Shown here piece by piece: positions 1-11,378 of a DNA stretch of 64,000 nucleotides. The first letter of the stretch is position 1. Each line of letters starts with the position of its first letter. Source of the stretch: Viola odorata (Eukaryota; Streptophyta; Magnoliopsida; Malpighiales; Violaceae); NCBI GenBank assembly GCA_963691705.1, contig OY829538.1:14224443-14288442 (forward strand), read 5' to 3'. The notes below the pieces were generated by a model. The model was not told where the DNA came from. It saw only the letters and a program-made list of their open reading frames with translations, and did no database searches. The position numbers and the translations under genes were made by a program.

Positions 1-357
1 CCCCATCGAACAAACAAAGCCTAGCTGCCCATATCTACATCATTTTATATTAATTTAAGTACCATCCATCCATCTTAATTATATATATATATATATAATG
101 CTGGCAAAATATCAACAATTCAGGAAGAACCCATTTCAGGATACAAACCCCAGAATTGAACAAAACTTCACATCCATAATCAACAACACAAGATAAATAA
201 AATGCATATATGATATAATAAAACACTGGTATTAAAGCCCAGAATTGGAGCAACACAGTCAATTAAACAACAGTCAATTGAACAACAAGAGCGAGAAAAG
301 TTGAAATAGGGGAATCGATCCAGAAATAACAATTAGAAGAGGGGAAAAACTCACAGG
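1..357. other. Unassigned AT-rich flank
   Basis: No gene or known element was recognised. A TA dinucleotide microsatellite lies at about 80-97. Short ORFs here lack any recognisable domain and look fortuitous. Confidence 0.5.
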
Positions 358-404
358 TAGGGGTGAGTCGTGACAGACGTGAATCGATCTAGAAATGAAA
401 GCGT

Positions 405-579
405 GAGGGTGAACAGCGACGGTGAAGGATAGGCCGAGAGGGTGAGAGTCGAGGCTGAGAATTGACGGTCAGAGGCCTTGAGGGTGAACGGGGACAGTGA
501 AGGAGAGGCCGAGAGGGTGAGAGTCGAGGCTGAGAATCGATGGTGGCGTGATGGTGAACGGCGACGGTGAAGGAGAGGC
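405..579. repeat. Degenerate ~75-bp tandem repeat cut by element A
   Basis: Three units begin at about 405, 480 and 550 and share the words GGTGAACRGSGACRGTGAAGG and GAGAGGGTGAGAGTCGAGGC in part. The third unit is interrupted at 579 by the Athila insertion and resumes after 13590, where CGAGAGGGTGAGAG follows the duplicated GAGGC. A 68-residue reverse ORF across it is Ser/Pro/Arg repeat only and is not treated as a gene. Confidence 0.7.
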
Positions 580-2204
580 TGATAGCACGTTTCATACTCT
601 CGGTTTTACCCTCCTTTCTAGCCCTTTCGGGGGCTCGATGTCGCTATTTGACCCTCATTTCAATCTTATTTGCAGATTAGCATCAAAGGAGGGAAAATGA
701 CGAAAAGAAGCGATTTTAGAGCATTTCTGATCCGATTTTCCAGGTCTAGAAGAAAGAATGTCGTCAAGACCTCGACGCGAACCAGACCAGTGCGCTGTCT
801 CAAGGCCTCGACAGTTCTGAGCCTTCTTCCAAAGAAAGCATCTTCTGAGATCCGCACGGAATCCCAGGCATTTCCAGAAGGCATCAGGCGTGTCAGGAAT
901 CCCAGAATATTCCTTTTGCAAGGACATGTGCTGTCACGCCCTCATTGCCCTTAGCTGTTTTTGTCTCCTAGCTAGTTTAGGCTATATAAGCATAGTTTTA
1001 GGGTTTTTGTAAGGACGGTTGTTCCAAGGATAATTTCTTACATTAGTTTCAGTATTTATTTTCTGGGGATCATCTCCTCTTCTCGATCAAGAGCAGCCAT
1101 TGTCAACAGCGTTCCTCTTCGATTATTTAATTAATCTATCGGTTTACTCTACTCCCTTTTCTACTTTCTTTAGTTTATCATTGTATGATTCTATCTACCT
1201 ATTGTTTATATTATAGTATGAGTAGCTAAATACCCCTTTCTTGGTGAAGGGTGTTCCACGGGTTGCAGGGTTCGGCTAAGAGGTCTAATGCATGCTTAAC
1301 ATATTCTCTTGTGACACATAACTGTTTACCGATTTAATTACATGCTTGTCTAGAAATGTTAAAAGCTTGATCATCTTTTAGTATTTCTGCATGAGTAACG
1401 TCATATTCCAGGGTTATAACTGATGCGAAGCCCTGGAGTTTGAGCAAACACCTAGGGGAGGCAGCGCGAGAGGCCTCACCTAGGGGTATACAGCTATCTA
1501 GGGTATGCGATACGAGTTTGACAAGCTGAGTTATCGCGCCCTAGATCTCTCTTACCTCTCCTTCATGGGCGTTCTGAATTTAGCCTCCCTACTTCGAGCC
1601 CGTGACAGGCCGGACGGTCAAGGCTACCTTTTGATGACAAGGGAGGTAGCTGGGAGGATGGTTGAACATCAAGGTCACCTCATATGTGGAAACGGGGGGT
1701 GACTTTTATCTACGAAGGTAAGCAGGGGATGCGGTGTGGAAACGCGGTCCCTATAGCAGATCTGCACATGAGTCTGGAAAACCTCTGCACCGATGACTAG
1801 CCGACCTAGAAAATAACCCAAGGGAGCACCTTTCGCTAAGACCTTGTCCTATTTGATTAATATCTTTTTCATTACTTTTCCTGCATTCGATCTGTTACGT
1901 CTCTTGCTCTGGATTGCAATTTACATATCTTGCCCTGGATTACGATTTACTTTCGTGCCCTAGATAAGTACTTTCTAATTCTGTTTTGTTAGCTCCCATA
2001 CTCTGCGTTGATTAATTTATTAATCAACATAAAACTCCCCCCTTACTGTTACTTTGGTTAGATCTGTTGCGTATTGCCTTGTCATACATACTCACTAGCA
2101 ATTCATTCCTTCAATCTCTGCGGTTCGACCCTGTCTTGCTCTGTACACATTAATTTGTGCATTTAGGCATTAGGATAAATTTAAGTATATTTGACTGACG
2201 ATCA
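580..2204 (+). repeat. 5' LTR of Athila A
   Basis: This 1625-bp direct repeat matches 11952-13585 and has TG...CA termini. It contains the conserved Athila tail (CTGCGGTTCGACCCTG, then TGTACACATTAATTTGTGC) and two of the stem-loops described for the family: arms GTCACCT/GGGTGAC at 1674-1703, and a longer imperfect helix at 1724-1752. A short hairpin CTCTT/AAGAG lies at 1077-1093. Confidence 0.95.
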
Positions 2205-2209
2205 AATTT

Positions 2210-2227
2210 TGGCGTCGTTGCCGGGGA
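2210..2227 (+). other. Primer binding site, tRNA-Asp type (element A)
   Basis: TGGCGTCGTTGCCGGGGA begins 6 nt after the LTR. It matches the complement of the plant tRNA-Asp 3' end (TGGCGCCGTTGCCGGGGA) except for one C-to-T change. tRNA-Asp priming is typical of Athila. Confidence 0.88.
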
Positions 2228-2261
2228 TTGAACGGTACTGATTTTGTTTTGTTTTTCTTGT

Positions 2262-3964
2262 ATGACCAGGAGATCTGCCCCCGATCTACTCCCTCTAGAC
2301 CTCGAATTGACCAGAACGGAAAGAGGACTTTGTAGGCAAGTTCAAGGAACATCTGCTCATCGTAGAGTGATCCCACATCCTGCCCTCGATGGATCCCCTT
2401 CTAATCTGGCTGACCAGGAACATCAGCTTTTCGTAGACCTGACCTTTCTCCATCGTGATCTCGAAAACCCCATACCAGACCACTTTAATTTTCCAGCAAT
2501 GGATGACCTAGCCAACAATGACAACCGTGAGAACCACGAAGATCCACCACCACCCCAGACCAACAAACCATCGACAATTTCCATGCAACCCCCGATATGG
2601 CCAGTAGCTGCATTGATTGGCCCAATGTTCCTAATGACTGGACTCTGAAGTCCGTCGTACTTCATCATCTGCCTACTTTTCGAGGGGTAGCCAAGGAAAA
2701 TGCTCTTCACCATCTTCAACAGCTCCACTCCATTTGCGAGGCCATGAAACCTGCCAACGTTAGTATTGAGCAGGCTAAGCTTCGCGCATTCCAGTGGTCT
2801 CTCAAAGATGATGCCCTAGATTGGTATTACGAGCTTCCCGCAAGATCTATTCGTTCTTGGGCGGACATGTCAAAAATCTTCACTGAGAAGTATTACCCGA
2901 CTTCTATCTCCAATACCACGCGCAAGCAACTCGTCTCCATTGTTCAGAAGAAAGAAGAGACTCTAGCCCAGTACTATGAGAGATTACAGAAGATGCAATC
3001 GAGTTGCCCAACCCACAATCTTACCGAGCACGCTCTAGTTCAATATTTTTGTGAAGGCCTCAAGGCTCAGGATAAGGCGTTGCTTAACGCAGCCGCCAAT
3101 GGATCCTTGACTGCTCTAACTCCAAGAGCCGCACGAGCAACAATAGAGCTCATGGCCAAGAACACCTCTGACGACCTTGCCAACAATCCAGGCCAGGATG
3201 TCCAAGTAGCTGCCCTTCAGAACCAGATATCTTCTCTCACAGGAATGTTCCAAAACTTCATAACCGCACAACCCGCACCTGTCAAGGCCTGCCAGATATG
3301 CAATTTCGTGGATCACCCCACTGATGCATGTCCTCATATTCCGGAGGAAATACAAGTGAATGCTGTCGGCCAATTTATTCCAGTATCTTACGCTCAGACT
3401 TACAATCAAGGCTGGAAACAACCAAACCAAGGATGGGTCCCTAACACTCGGCTTTCGGGCCCTAGCCATCAACAGCATCAGAACCCCTATGGAAATCCTC
3501 CTCCTAATATACCAAATTTCAGGCCTCGATCCACATTCCATCAGAACCAGTATCAACGCCAACCTCCTCAGGATCAGACCTTTGTCCATCCTCCAGACCA
3601 GACTTTTGTCCAGCCCCCAACTGTTGAAATGCCTAAGAATCCCAAGCAGCAAAAAGAAATAGATGAACTTAAGAAGCAAATGAGTGCTCTGACTGCCAAA
3701 TTGCAAGAGTTAACAAATCATGGTAGATTGCCACCCCAGACGGAAACAAATCCCAAGCACAATGTCTGTGCAGTAACTTTGCGTAGTGGATCAACTTTGA
3801 ACCCACCAGAGCTTCCAGCCCAAGATATTGAAAATTCTCCAGAGACCAAAATCCGGCCAAAACCTAGAACAAAGCTCCCCAAAGTCCCTAGATTCGTAGA
3901 AGTCAAAGAAGACAGAATTCGCTCCCCCAGAGGTTCACCACGGAATGACCCCAACCCACCATAA
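2262..3964 (+). pseudogene. gag polyprotein of Athila A, frameshifted
   Basis: Gag forms the virus-like particle and binds the genomic RNA. I start it at the ATG at 2262 (MTRRSAPDLLPLDLE) because element C has an equivalent ATG at 37864 with a matching start. The N-terminal frame runs to 2648 and homology continues in another frame from about 2597, so there is a frameshift near 2590-2605. The retrotransposon gag core runs through residues such as WYYELPARSIRSWADM and FTEKYYPT. A zinc knuckle CQICNFVDHPTDAC (CX2CX4HX4C) is encoded near 3292-3333. A TAA at 3962-3964 stops the frame, but homology continues in the same frame into the protease; element C has no stop there. It is therefore an inactivating mutation rather than a fixed gag-pol boundary. 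Confidence 0.88.
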
Positions 3965-5170
3965 TTTACTCAAGAGTACATTCATAAGATTCTCGAGCCC
4001 CCGTTCCCTCACAGATTGGTCAAGACCAAGAAAGATAAGGAGGATCGTGATATCTTTGAAATGTTCAGTAAAGTGGTTGTCAACATCCCTCTTCTCCAGG
4101 CCATGAAAAATATCACTCGCTATGCCAAATTCCTGAAGCAATTGCGCACGAACAAAAACAAGTTCGCCGAAGTTAACAAGATCAGCGTAGGGGCCAATGC
4201 GTCTGCACATATCCAGCGTCGGATCCCTCCGAAATGCAAAGATCAAGGCATGTTCATAATCCCTTGCCGAATCGGAACAGTTGATATTGGCAAGGCCATG
4301 TGTGACCTCGGAGCAGGAATCAATGCCATGCCCTTGATAATCTACCATAGTCTAGGCCTCGAGCCTCTCGTGCCTACAGGCCTCGCCATCCAACTTGCTG
4401 ACCGCTCTATCATCTACCCCGAGGGGATAATCAAGGATGTATTGGTCCAAGTAGGAGAATTCTTGTTCCCTGCAGATTTTTATGTGATTTCAATGGAGAA
4501 CGAAGACTCCACCAAATCCACAGATGTTCTTCTAGGCCGCCCATTTCTGGCCACAGCCCGAGCAAAGATTGATGTTCATGATGCCACCATTTCCCTCGAA
4601 TTTGATGGGGAGATCATCAAATTCAATATGCTAGAAGCCATGCGATACCCCTCTGAATTTTCTAGTGTGAATTATGTTGATATTGTTGACCCCCTTGTGG
4701 GGGAAATTGATGAAATATATTCTACTGACCCCTTGCAATTTGCCCTTGACAGGAGTCTGACGCCAGCTCTTCTAGATGTCGTGGCCTCGACGCTTCCTAT
4801 CCCATCTGAATTACAGTCTGTCGTCGCTGACCTTGAAGAATGCGTTGTTGCTCAGTATGAGTTTCCGAATCAGTCTCCCGAATATCCGGGCCATGCTAAG
4901 TTATTTCCCTCTATTGATCAGGCTCCAGCCCTAGATCTGAAGTCACTGCCTACCCATTTGAAATATGCTTATCTAGGACCCGATAACTCTCTACCTGTCA
5001 TTATCTCCAACAAGCTCGAAGACCTCGAGGAGTCCAAGCTCATTTCCTTGCTAAGGAACTTCAGACAAGCCATAGGATGGACCATTGCGGACATTAAGGG
5101 CTTGTCTCCAGTATTATGCACTCATCACATCCACCTAGAAGACGTGAGCAAGACTATTCGCCAGCCCTAG
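3965..5170 (+). pseudogene. pol: aspartic protease and linker (Athila A)
   Basis: In the same frame as the downstream half of gag, with an open stretch from 4016. The protease active-site motif is CDLGAGINAMPL, with the DLGA form usual for this lineage, encoded near 4300-4335. The region around DVLLGRPFLATARAKIDVHD is the protease C-terminal part. It ends at TAG 5168-5170, where element C has a CAG glutamine codon, so this stop looks like a single C-to-T change. The protease would process the Gag-Pol precursor in the particle. Confidence 0.85.
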
Positions 5171-5989
5171 AGACAACTTAATCCGCCCATGATGGAAGTG
5201 GTGAAGAAAGAGATTCTCAAATTGTTAGATGCGGGAGTTATCTACCCCATCTCAGATAGCCCTTGGGTCAACCATATCCAGGTCGTACCCAAGAAAACAG
5301 GCATAACCATCACCATCGGTCAAGATGGCGAATCCATTCCTACCCGGATCCAGAATGGGTGGAGAGTGTGTATTTACTACCGCCGGCTAAATTCTGCTAC
5401 TAGGAAAGATCATTTTCCCCTTCCCTTCATCGATCAGATGCTAGAACGCCTCGCCGGTAAAACCCATTATTGTTGTCTAGACGGTTACTCCGAATTCCAT
5501 CAGATCCTAGTTGCTCCTGAAGATCAGGAAAATACCACCTTTACCTACCCTTTCGGGACCTTCGCGTATAGACGCATGCCCTTCGGTCTGTGTAACGCCC
5601 CTGCCACTTTCCAACGTTGTATGGTCAGCATTTTCTCTGAACTAGTTGAAGATGGAATCGAAGTCTTCATGGACGACTTCACCGTCTATGGAAATTCTTT
5701 CGAAGAATGCATGAACAATCTGAAAAGATGCCTAGAGCGCTGCATTGAGACGAATCTTGTCCTGAATTTTGAAAAATGTCACTTCATGGTGGATCAAGCC
5801 CTGGTGCTTGGTCATGTTATCTCGGCCAAGGGAATTGAGGTTGACAAAGCCAAGATAGAAGTAATAGAATCCCTGCCCTACCCATCTTGTGTCCGCTATG
5901 TGAGATCTTTTCTAGGCCATGCCCGTTTCTACCGAAGGTTCATTAAGGATTTTTCCAAGATTGCCCAACCCATGTGTCACTTGCTCTAG
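5171..5989 (+). pseudogene. pol: reverse transcriptase (Athila A)
   Basis: Recognised by the finger motif VCIYYRRLN (element C has the usual VCIDYRRLN), the palm motif YCCLDGYSEFHQI with the first catalytic Asp, MPFGLCNAPATFQ, and the catalytic box VFMDDFTVYG. The frame stays open from 5189 to TAG at 5987-5989, where element C has CAG. The same TAG occurs at the same place in the element B fragment (15223-15225). The RT copies genomic RNA to DNA in the particle. Confidence 0.92.
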
Positions 5990-6965
5990 AAGGACGTGTC
6001 CTTTGATTTCAGCGAGGCCTGCAAAACCGCTTTTGAACTTCTCAAGAACAAACTTATCTCGGCCCTGATTATTCGAGCCCTCGACTGGACACTACCTTTC
6101 GAGGTCATATGTGATGCCAGTAATCAGGCCCTAGGCGCCGTTTTGGGTCAGAAGAAGGATAAAGAGACCCATGTCATCTATTATGCTTCCAAGCTGCTAG
6201 ACCCGTCCCAGCAGAACTACACTACCACAGAGAAAGAACTTCTGGCTGTAGTCTATGCCCTAGAAAAGTTCAGGCAATATCTGCTAGGCACTCATGTCCT
6301 CATCTACTCTGACCATTATGCCCTTCGGTGTTTGTTGACCAAAGCCGATGCCAAACCTCGGCTTATTCGTTGGATCTTGCTCCTACAAGAATTTGATATC
6401 GCTATCAAAGATAAGGCCGGAAAAGAAAACCTTGTGGTAGATCACTTGAGTAGACTTCCAGCCCAAGAAGATAATTCGCTTGAGCCAATCTGGGATACTT
6501 TTCCAGACGAGCGATTATGTCTAGCCCAAGCTGTTTATTCCCCATGGTTTTCCGATATTGCAAACTTTTGTGCTACAGGCACTCACCCAGCTGATGCCAC
6601 TCCCTCCGAGTGTAATAAAATCAGAAGACAAGCAAAATACTACATTTGGGACAACCCCTACCTATGGAAGCACTGTTCGGATCAGCTCATTCATAGATGT
6701 GTAACCATGGATGAGGTGCCCCCGATCCTTAAATTTTGCCATTCAGAAGGAGGCTATTTCGCGGCCAAGAAAACTGCCCTGAAGGTTCTGGAAGCTGGAC
6801 TGTACTGGCCCACAATTTTCAAGGATAGTTACATGTTTTGCGCTTCGTGCCCCTGATGTCAGGCCACCAGAAATATCAGGGCCAGGAATCAGATACCCTT
6901 GACAAACATTATCGCTTGCGAGATCTTTGATATCTGGGGTATAGACTTTATGGGCCCTTTTCCCA
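5990..6965 (+). pseudogene. pol: RNase H and integrase zinc-binding region (Athila A)
   Basis: This continues the RT frame. RNase H begins at FEVICDASNQALGAVLG (first catalytic Asp) and continues through TTEKELLAVVYALEKF and IYSDHYALRCLL, which hold the next acidic residues. The linker leads into the integrase HHCC region: HSEGGYFAAKK has Tyr where element C has the second His (EGGHFAAKK), and CASC is followed by TGA at 6854-6856. A perfect 10-bp tandem duplication at 6956-6975 then shifts the frame just inside the integrase core. Confidence 0.88.
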
Positions 6966-7844
6966 CCTTTTCCCAATTCCTTTGGCAACATCTACATCCT
7001 TCTGGTCGTCGATTATGTCTCTAAATGGGTCGAGGCCAAGGCTACTCGAACGGACAATTCCAAAGTGGTTGTGAATTTCCTCCGCACTAAAATCTTCAAC
7101 CGGTTCGGTACACCTAGAGCGCTGATCAGCGATAGGGGTACCCACTTTTGCAACCGTGTTGTGTCCTCTCTTTTGACAAAGTATGGAGTCCACCATAGAA
7201 CATCCACTGCTTATCACCCTCAGACTAACGGTCAAGCCGAGGTCTCGAACCGTGAGATCAAATCCATTCTTGAGAAGACCGTTAACCAGTCCAGAAAGGA
7301 TTGGAGTTTGAAATTGGGTGATGCTCTCTGGGCCTATCGTACAGCTTTCAAGACCCCGATAGGAATGACCCCTTACAGACTTATTTATGGGAAGCCGTGC
7401 CATCTCCTAGTGGAGATAGAGCACAAGGCTTTTTGGGCTATCAGAAAAGTGAACACAGATCTAGGCCTCGCTGACCAACATAGGCGCTTGCAAATTCAAG
7501 AGCTAGAGGAATTGAGGGATGATGCTTATGAGAATGCCCTGCTCTATAAGGGCAAGACAAAAGCTTATCACGACCGGCACCTTCGTCCTAAAATGTTCTC
7601 AGTCAGACAGCAAGTCTTGTTGTACAACTCACGACTGCGACTCTTTGCTGGGAAGCTGAAATCCAAATGGTCAGGACCTTTCGTGGTCACGACAATCTAC
7701 ACCCATGGGGCAGTTGAAATTCAAAACCCTATCACAGGAATCATCTTCAAGGTCAGTGGGCAGAGACTGAAGCCCTTCTATGAAGGTTTCCAGCCCGCGG
7801 TTGTTGAGGAAGCTATGATGGATGTCCCACCTGTCCAGACCTAG
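6966..7844 (+). pseudogene. pol: integrase core and GPY/F module (Athila A)
   Basis: After the 10-bp duplication the integrase continues in a new frame, open from 7065 to the stop at 7842-7844. The D-D-E triad is visible: Asp in GIDFMGPF just before the duplication, Asp in LISDRGTHF, and Glu in [12 protein letters not shown]. The C-terminal GPY/F module is SKWSGPFVV, followed by HGAVEI. Integrase would insert the cDNA and leave the 5-bp target duplication seen here. The last residues form an acidic tail. Confidence 0.9.
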
Positions 7845-8112
7845 AGTAGCAAAGCACGTCGAGGTCCCGACGAGTAAATGGACCACGCTGGAGGCATTTG
7901 ATATGTCGTCTGAACCATTTCTCTCTCCCTTATCTTCTTTCCACCTTTTTGGATTCTCTGATTTTATTTGATTTTATTCCCAGGTTTTGTTAATTGCATA
8001 TAGTATATCCCTTTCACCTATGATTTTATTCCTTTTATTTAGCATTAACTCACCTTTATTCTCTCTTTTTGTCCATATCTTATATCAACCGACTCCCTTT
8101 TTGAAATTTAAA

Positions 8113-8130
8113 AGTTTTTCTCCTTTTCAG
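8113..8130 (+). promoter_or_regulatory. Candidate 3' splice acceptor before the third ORF
   Basis: TTTTTCTCCTTTTCAG is followed by GCAGTTGAGATACGCA. It lies between integrase and the third ORF. Related sequence with the core GTTGRGATNYGCA sits at the same place in elements B (31921) and C (45907). This would suit a spliced subgenomic RNA for the third ORF. It is inferred from sequence only. Confidence 0.45.
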
Positions 8131-8398
8131 GCAGTTGAGATACGCATGGGCCGTCGTGCTCCACGCCCAGGACGCCACGTGGCCTGACAAGCGCAGTAAA
8201 GGCAGGCCTCATCAATACAAAAGCTGCGACATTTATTGCCAGTTGTGATTTCCACTCTCTCTCCCACGCTCCCACACAATTTTCACTCATCACTTTCAAA
8301 CCTATCACTTTCACCCCTCCCCCTCACCAAACACGCAACCTTATCCTCTCTCCACCACCATCTCCATCCCCAATACTGTCTTCCTTCCCTCACCATCA

Positions 8399-10370
8399 AT
8401 GGCACCTAAGACTAAAAAGCCAGCCCGCAAGAACGTTGCTGGACCTAAACCGGTGGACACTTCGAGCCCCGTTCCTTCCAGATCTAGATCCCAGTCAGCT
8501 ACACCAAACTCGGCTTCTTACAAAACAGCCACACCACCGTCTGTCAACCCGCGTCCCATTCCCTCTCCTACGGCAGTCTCACCCACAACCGTGGAGCAGA
8601 CCAGAGAGTTCACCCCGGTGGAGGAAGATATAGAAGTCACAAGCTTCATTCCTCCGACCATGACAACCACTAGAGGCGGCCGTGTGGTGAAACTCCCTCC
8701 TGGATCATCCACGTCCAAGTCCAAATCCAAAAAGCTCTCTACATCAGCCAAGCAGTCCCCCCTTGACGCAGCCGTCGATCGTTTCCTATCTCCTCAGCCT
8801 GCCTTAACGGTGGAGGAAGTCCTCAAGGACATCCTAGTCTCTGACGAAGAAGCCGAGGTCATGGAGGACCAAGCAGAGACGGGTATTGGCCAGGAGGATG
8901 AAGTTATGGAGGAGGGAACGGGAGAAAGTGGAGAAGTTGAGGGCAGCGAAGGAGAAGAAGAAGAGGAAGATCTCGAGGCCCAGAAAGCAGCAGCGGTAAG
9001 ATCAGGGGCTAAGAAAGGGAAGTCCAAAGCTGAGGCCAAGCCAGGGAAGCCAGCTGCAGTCGGTACACCAGTGAGTCTTAAGAGGAAACTTTCAGCCACC
9101 AGTGTCGGCAAGCCCTCGAGTTCCAAAAAGCTTCGGGCCCCCGAAAAGGTTGAGGACGTCGAGGTCGAAACCCCAGCGCCTTCATCCATCCCCAGATCCA
9201 GCTCGCAACAGGTGACTTCTGACCTTTCCTCACTCCATGAATGGATTGTCTTTAATGATAAACCTTCTCTTGACAAGTTAACCTTGCTGAATTCCAAGGG
9301 CGTTAGCTCATGTGCGCCCCTGGATTTTGATTTTCTTGCTAAGATAGGCATTGAGTCCAAGATCAGGGAGTATGTGGCCAACATTGGTTGGGAGTCTCTG
9401 TTTTATTTGGAGCACCCGACCTTTGTTGAGTTTTCCCTTGAGTTTTTCACTACTTTTTGGGTAGATGGCACTTTTAGGCCCAAGGGCAAGGTCGGTCCAA
9501 ACTCCTCTACCCCTGGTTTGATCAATTTTAGGCTAGCTACCAAATGGGAGCATCTGACACTGGGTGAATTTAATTGCTGGTTAGGATGTCACTAAGGATG
9601 AACTGAACACCCCTCTGTACAAGAATGCCTTAACTGTTATTCCGTCTGTTTTTGATGCCATTGCTGCTTTTCGTGAGCTAACCAATAAGCCTACTGTTAA
9701 GTATGATCCTAAGAGTAGTAAAGCCCATGAAATAGTCGACCCTGCATTGCGTATCCTGCACCGGTATCTAGCCCTCACCTTTTCAGCAAGATTTGGTTCC
9801 TCGGGACAGATATCTGTGTAGGAACTTTTCTTTTTATGGTGCATGAAACACAAACGTAGGGTCAATCTAGGTTTTTGGGTAGCTTCGGGCATTTTGCATG
9901 TATTAAATGGTGGTCGTGGGCCTATTTTTGGATCCCTTATCTCCCTGTTTGCTGTGAAAATGTGTAACATTGACCTGGCTGCTAGTAACCTTTCTGAGCC
10001 CCTGCCATTGAAGGATTTGGATATCCGAACCTTGGATGTCATGGGCCATTTATGTCTCTCACGTGGTGTATTGAGTTTTTACCCAGGTTGTGCCCCAGCA
10101 ACGGAGAAGGTTTTCGGGACCAAGAATGGCGGCATCTTTGACTATCCAGATCTTTCGGACCCCCGCTCCAATGCCATTCCTCCAGCCCCCGAAAAACAAG
10201 TACCCCAAACGGAAGCAGCTCGACAAGGCCAGAATGCGGCATCAGGAAGCCAGCCCCCGACTCCTCTCATCGTCTATGACCCGACCCAGACGAGACTTCT
10301 CCAGCTTATCCTGCGGGAACTTCAGGCCTTGACGGCTGAAGTTTCCCGCAGAAATTTGCCACCCCAGTAA
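8399..10370 (+). pseudogene. Third ORF, Athila type ("ATHILA ORF-1 / plant transposon protein" like)
   Basis: The function of this family is not established; it occupies the position of an env gene but shows no clear transmembrane segment here. The start is ATG 8399 (MAPKTKKPARK). Residues 1 to about 270 are low complexity: a Ser/Thr/Pro part, an acidic run (EGEEEEEDLE) and basic clusters (KKGKSK, KRKL, SSSKKLR) that could act as nuclear localisation signals. A conserved globular region follows, with DKPSLDKL, GVSSCAPLDFDF and LEFFTTFW. The first frame stops at 9595 after a frameshift near 9585. Homology then continues, crosses a TAG near 9820 where element B has a Gln codon, and ends in the 9843-10370 frame (RRVNLGFWVASGILHV, TLDVMGHLCLS). 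Elements B and C carry relatives, which supports a real protein. Confidence 0.78.
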
Positions 10371-10920
10371 CCAACCCCCGAATATTTTCATCTCTCCAGC
10401 CCCCGAAAGGGGCACTAAACAATCTATTTTTACTTTGTCCTGTACTTTTATTTCTTGAACTCCTTTTTATGCTCTCCCCGCATTGAGGACAATGCGCTGC
10501 CTAAGTGTGGGGAGGGAATTATTTATGCATTTTGCCTGTGTGATTGCATGTTTATTTTCACATTTGCTGCATGATTGCATGATCTTCGGATTTTATTTTT
10601 AGCCATGCTAGGAAAATTTTCCCACTACCAGTTTTCAAACCCTCATTTTTGGCATGTGTTTTTCAACTTTCGATGCATAGAAGAAGCATGACATCCATAA
10701 CACCTACGCCTGAACATGCAATTTTTAGACTTGCTAGCCCTTATATCCATATCTAGGCCACGACACCAGTAGTCATAATTTGATCCCGTGAGCATATTTG
10801 ATCTTCATGCCCTTTTATTTTTGAGAAAAAATGCTTAGCTAGGCACAGTCTAGGTTTGCATGATATCCCTGGTATAGTCACTGTTAGGACATGGGAAAGC
10901 TTAGATATGACAGAAAACTT

Positions 10921-11053
10921 CGCATCAATGTCTCTTTCTTTCTCTTCATCCCCTCTCTCTCTCTTTTCTTTTCAAGCCCCCGACATTACCCTTCTTTTCA
11001 TACTCTTTTCTGACCACTCGTCTCTTCTTGATCTTTTTCCTTGGCAGGTGAGG
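10921..11053 (+). promoter_or_regulatory. Pyrimidine tract with CAG/GTGAGG junction (recursive splice-like site)
   Basis: A pyrimidine-rich run of more than 100 nt ends in TTTTTCCTTGGCAG joined directly to GTGAGGTAG at 11047/11048. The acceptor and donor consensus sequences abut, as in recursive splice sites. Equivalent junctions occur in B (34799/34800), C (49089/49090) and, on the minus strand, D (56255/56254). Confidence 0.45.
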
Positions 11054-11354
11054 TAGCGATTATTGAGGGCAACGTCGAGGGCTAGACACCTAAAGTGCGC
11101 AGGCAATTCCAAGTGTGGGGAAGGAAGACAAAGCGAAAGACTTCAGAGCAGAAAGCAGGAATCTAGGGCAAGAAAAAGCAAAAGCTCGAAAGAGTTTCGA
11201 GCCCTAGACCATTCAGACAATTCAAGCCCCAGAAACATTCAAGTGTGGGGAAGCAAAAAAGAAGTCACCATCGATGCTGGAAGCAGATCAAGGGCAAGCG
11301 CTAAGCGGAAGATCAAAAGTTTCGCGCCCTGGTAGAATCATATCCTGCCCTTCT

Positions 11355-11378
11355 AAAAAAAAAAAAAAAAAAAAAAAA
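11355..11378 (+). repeat. Internal poly(A) run, 24 nt
   Basis: An uninterrupted A tract lies in the 3' UTR before GCATTTAAATTTC. Element B has 8 A residues at the same place (35115-35122), C has about 9, and D has a T run of 22 on the plus strand (antisense). Confidence 0.9.

Noticed and set aside
389..595. 68-residue reverse ORF
   Set aside because: It is a translation of the tandem repeat and crosses the LTR boundary.
3962..3964. TAA between gag and protease as a programmed read-through site
   Set aside because: Element C has no stop there and reads through gag, protease and RT in one frame, so it is more likely a mutation.
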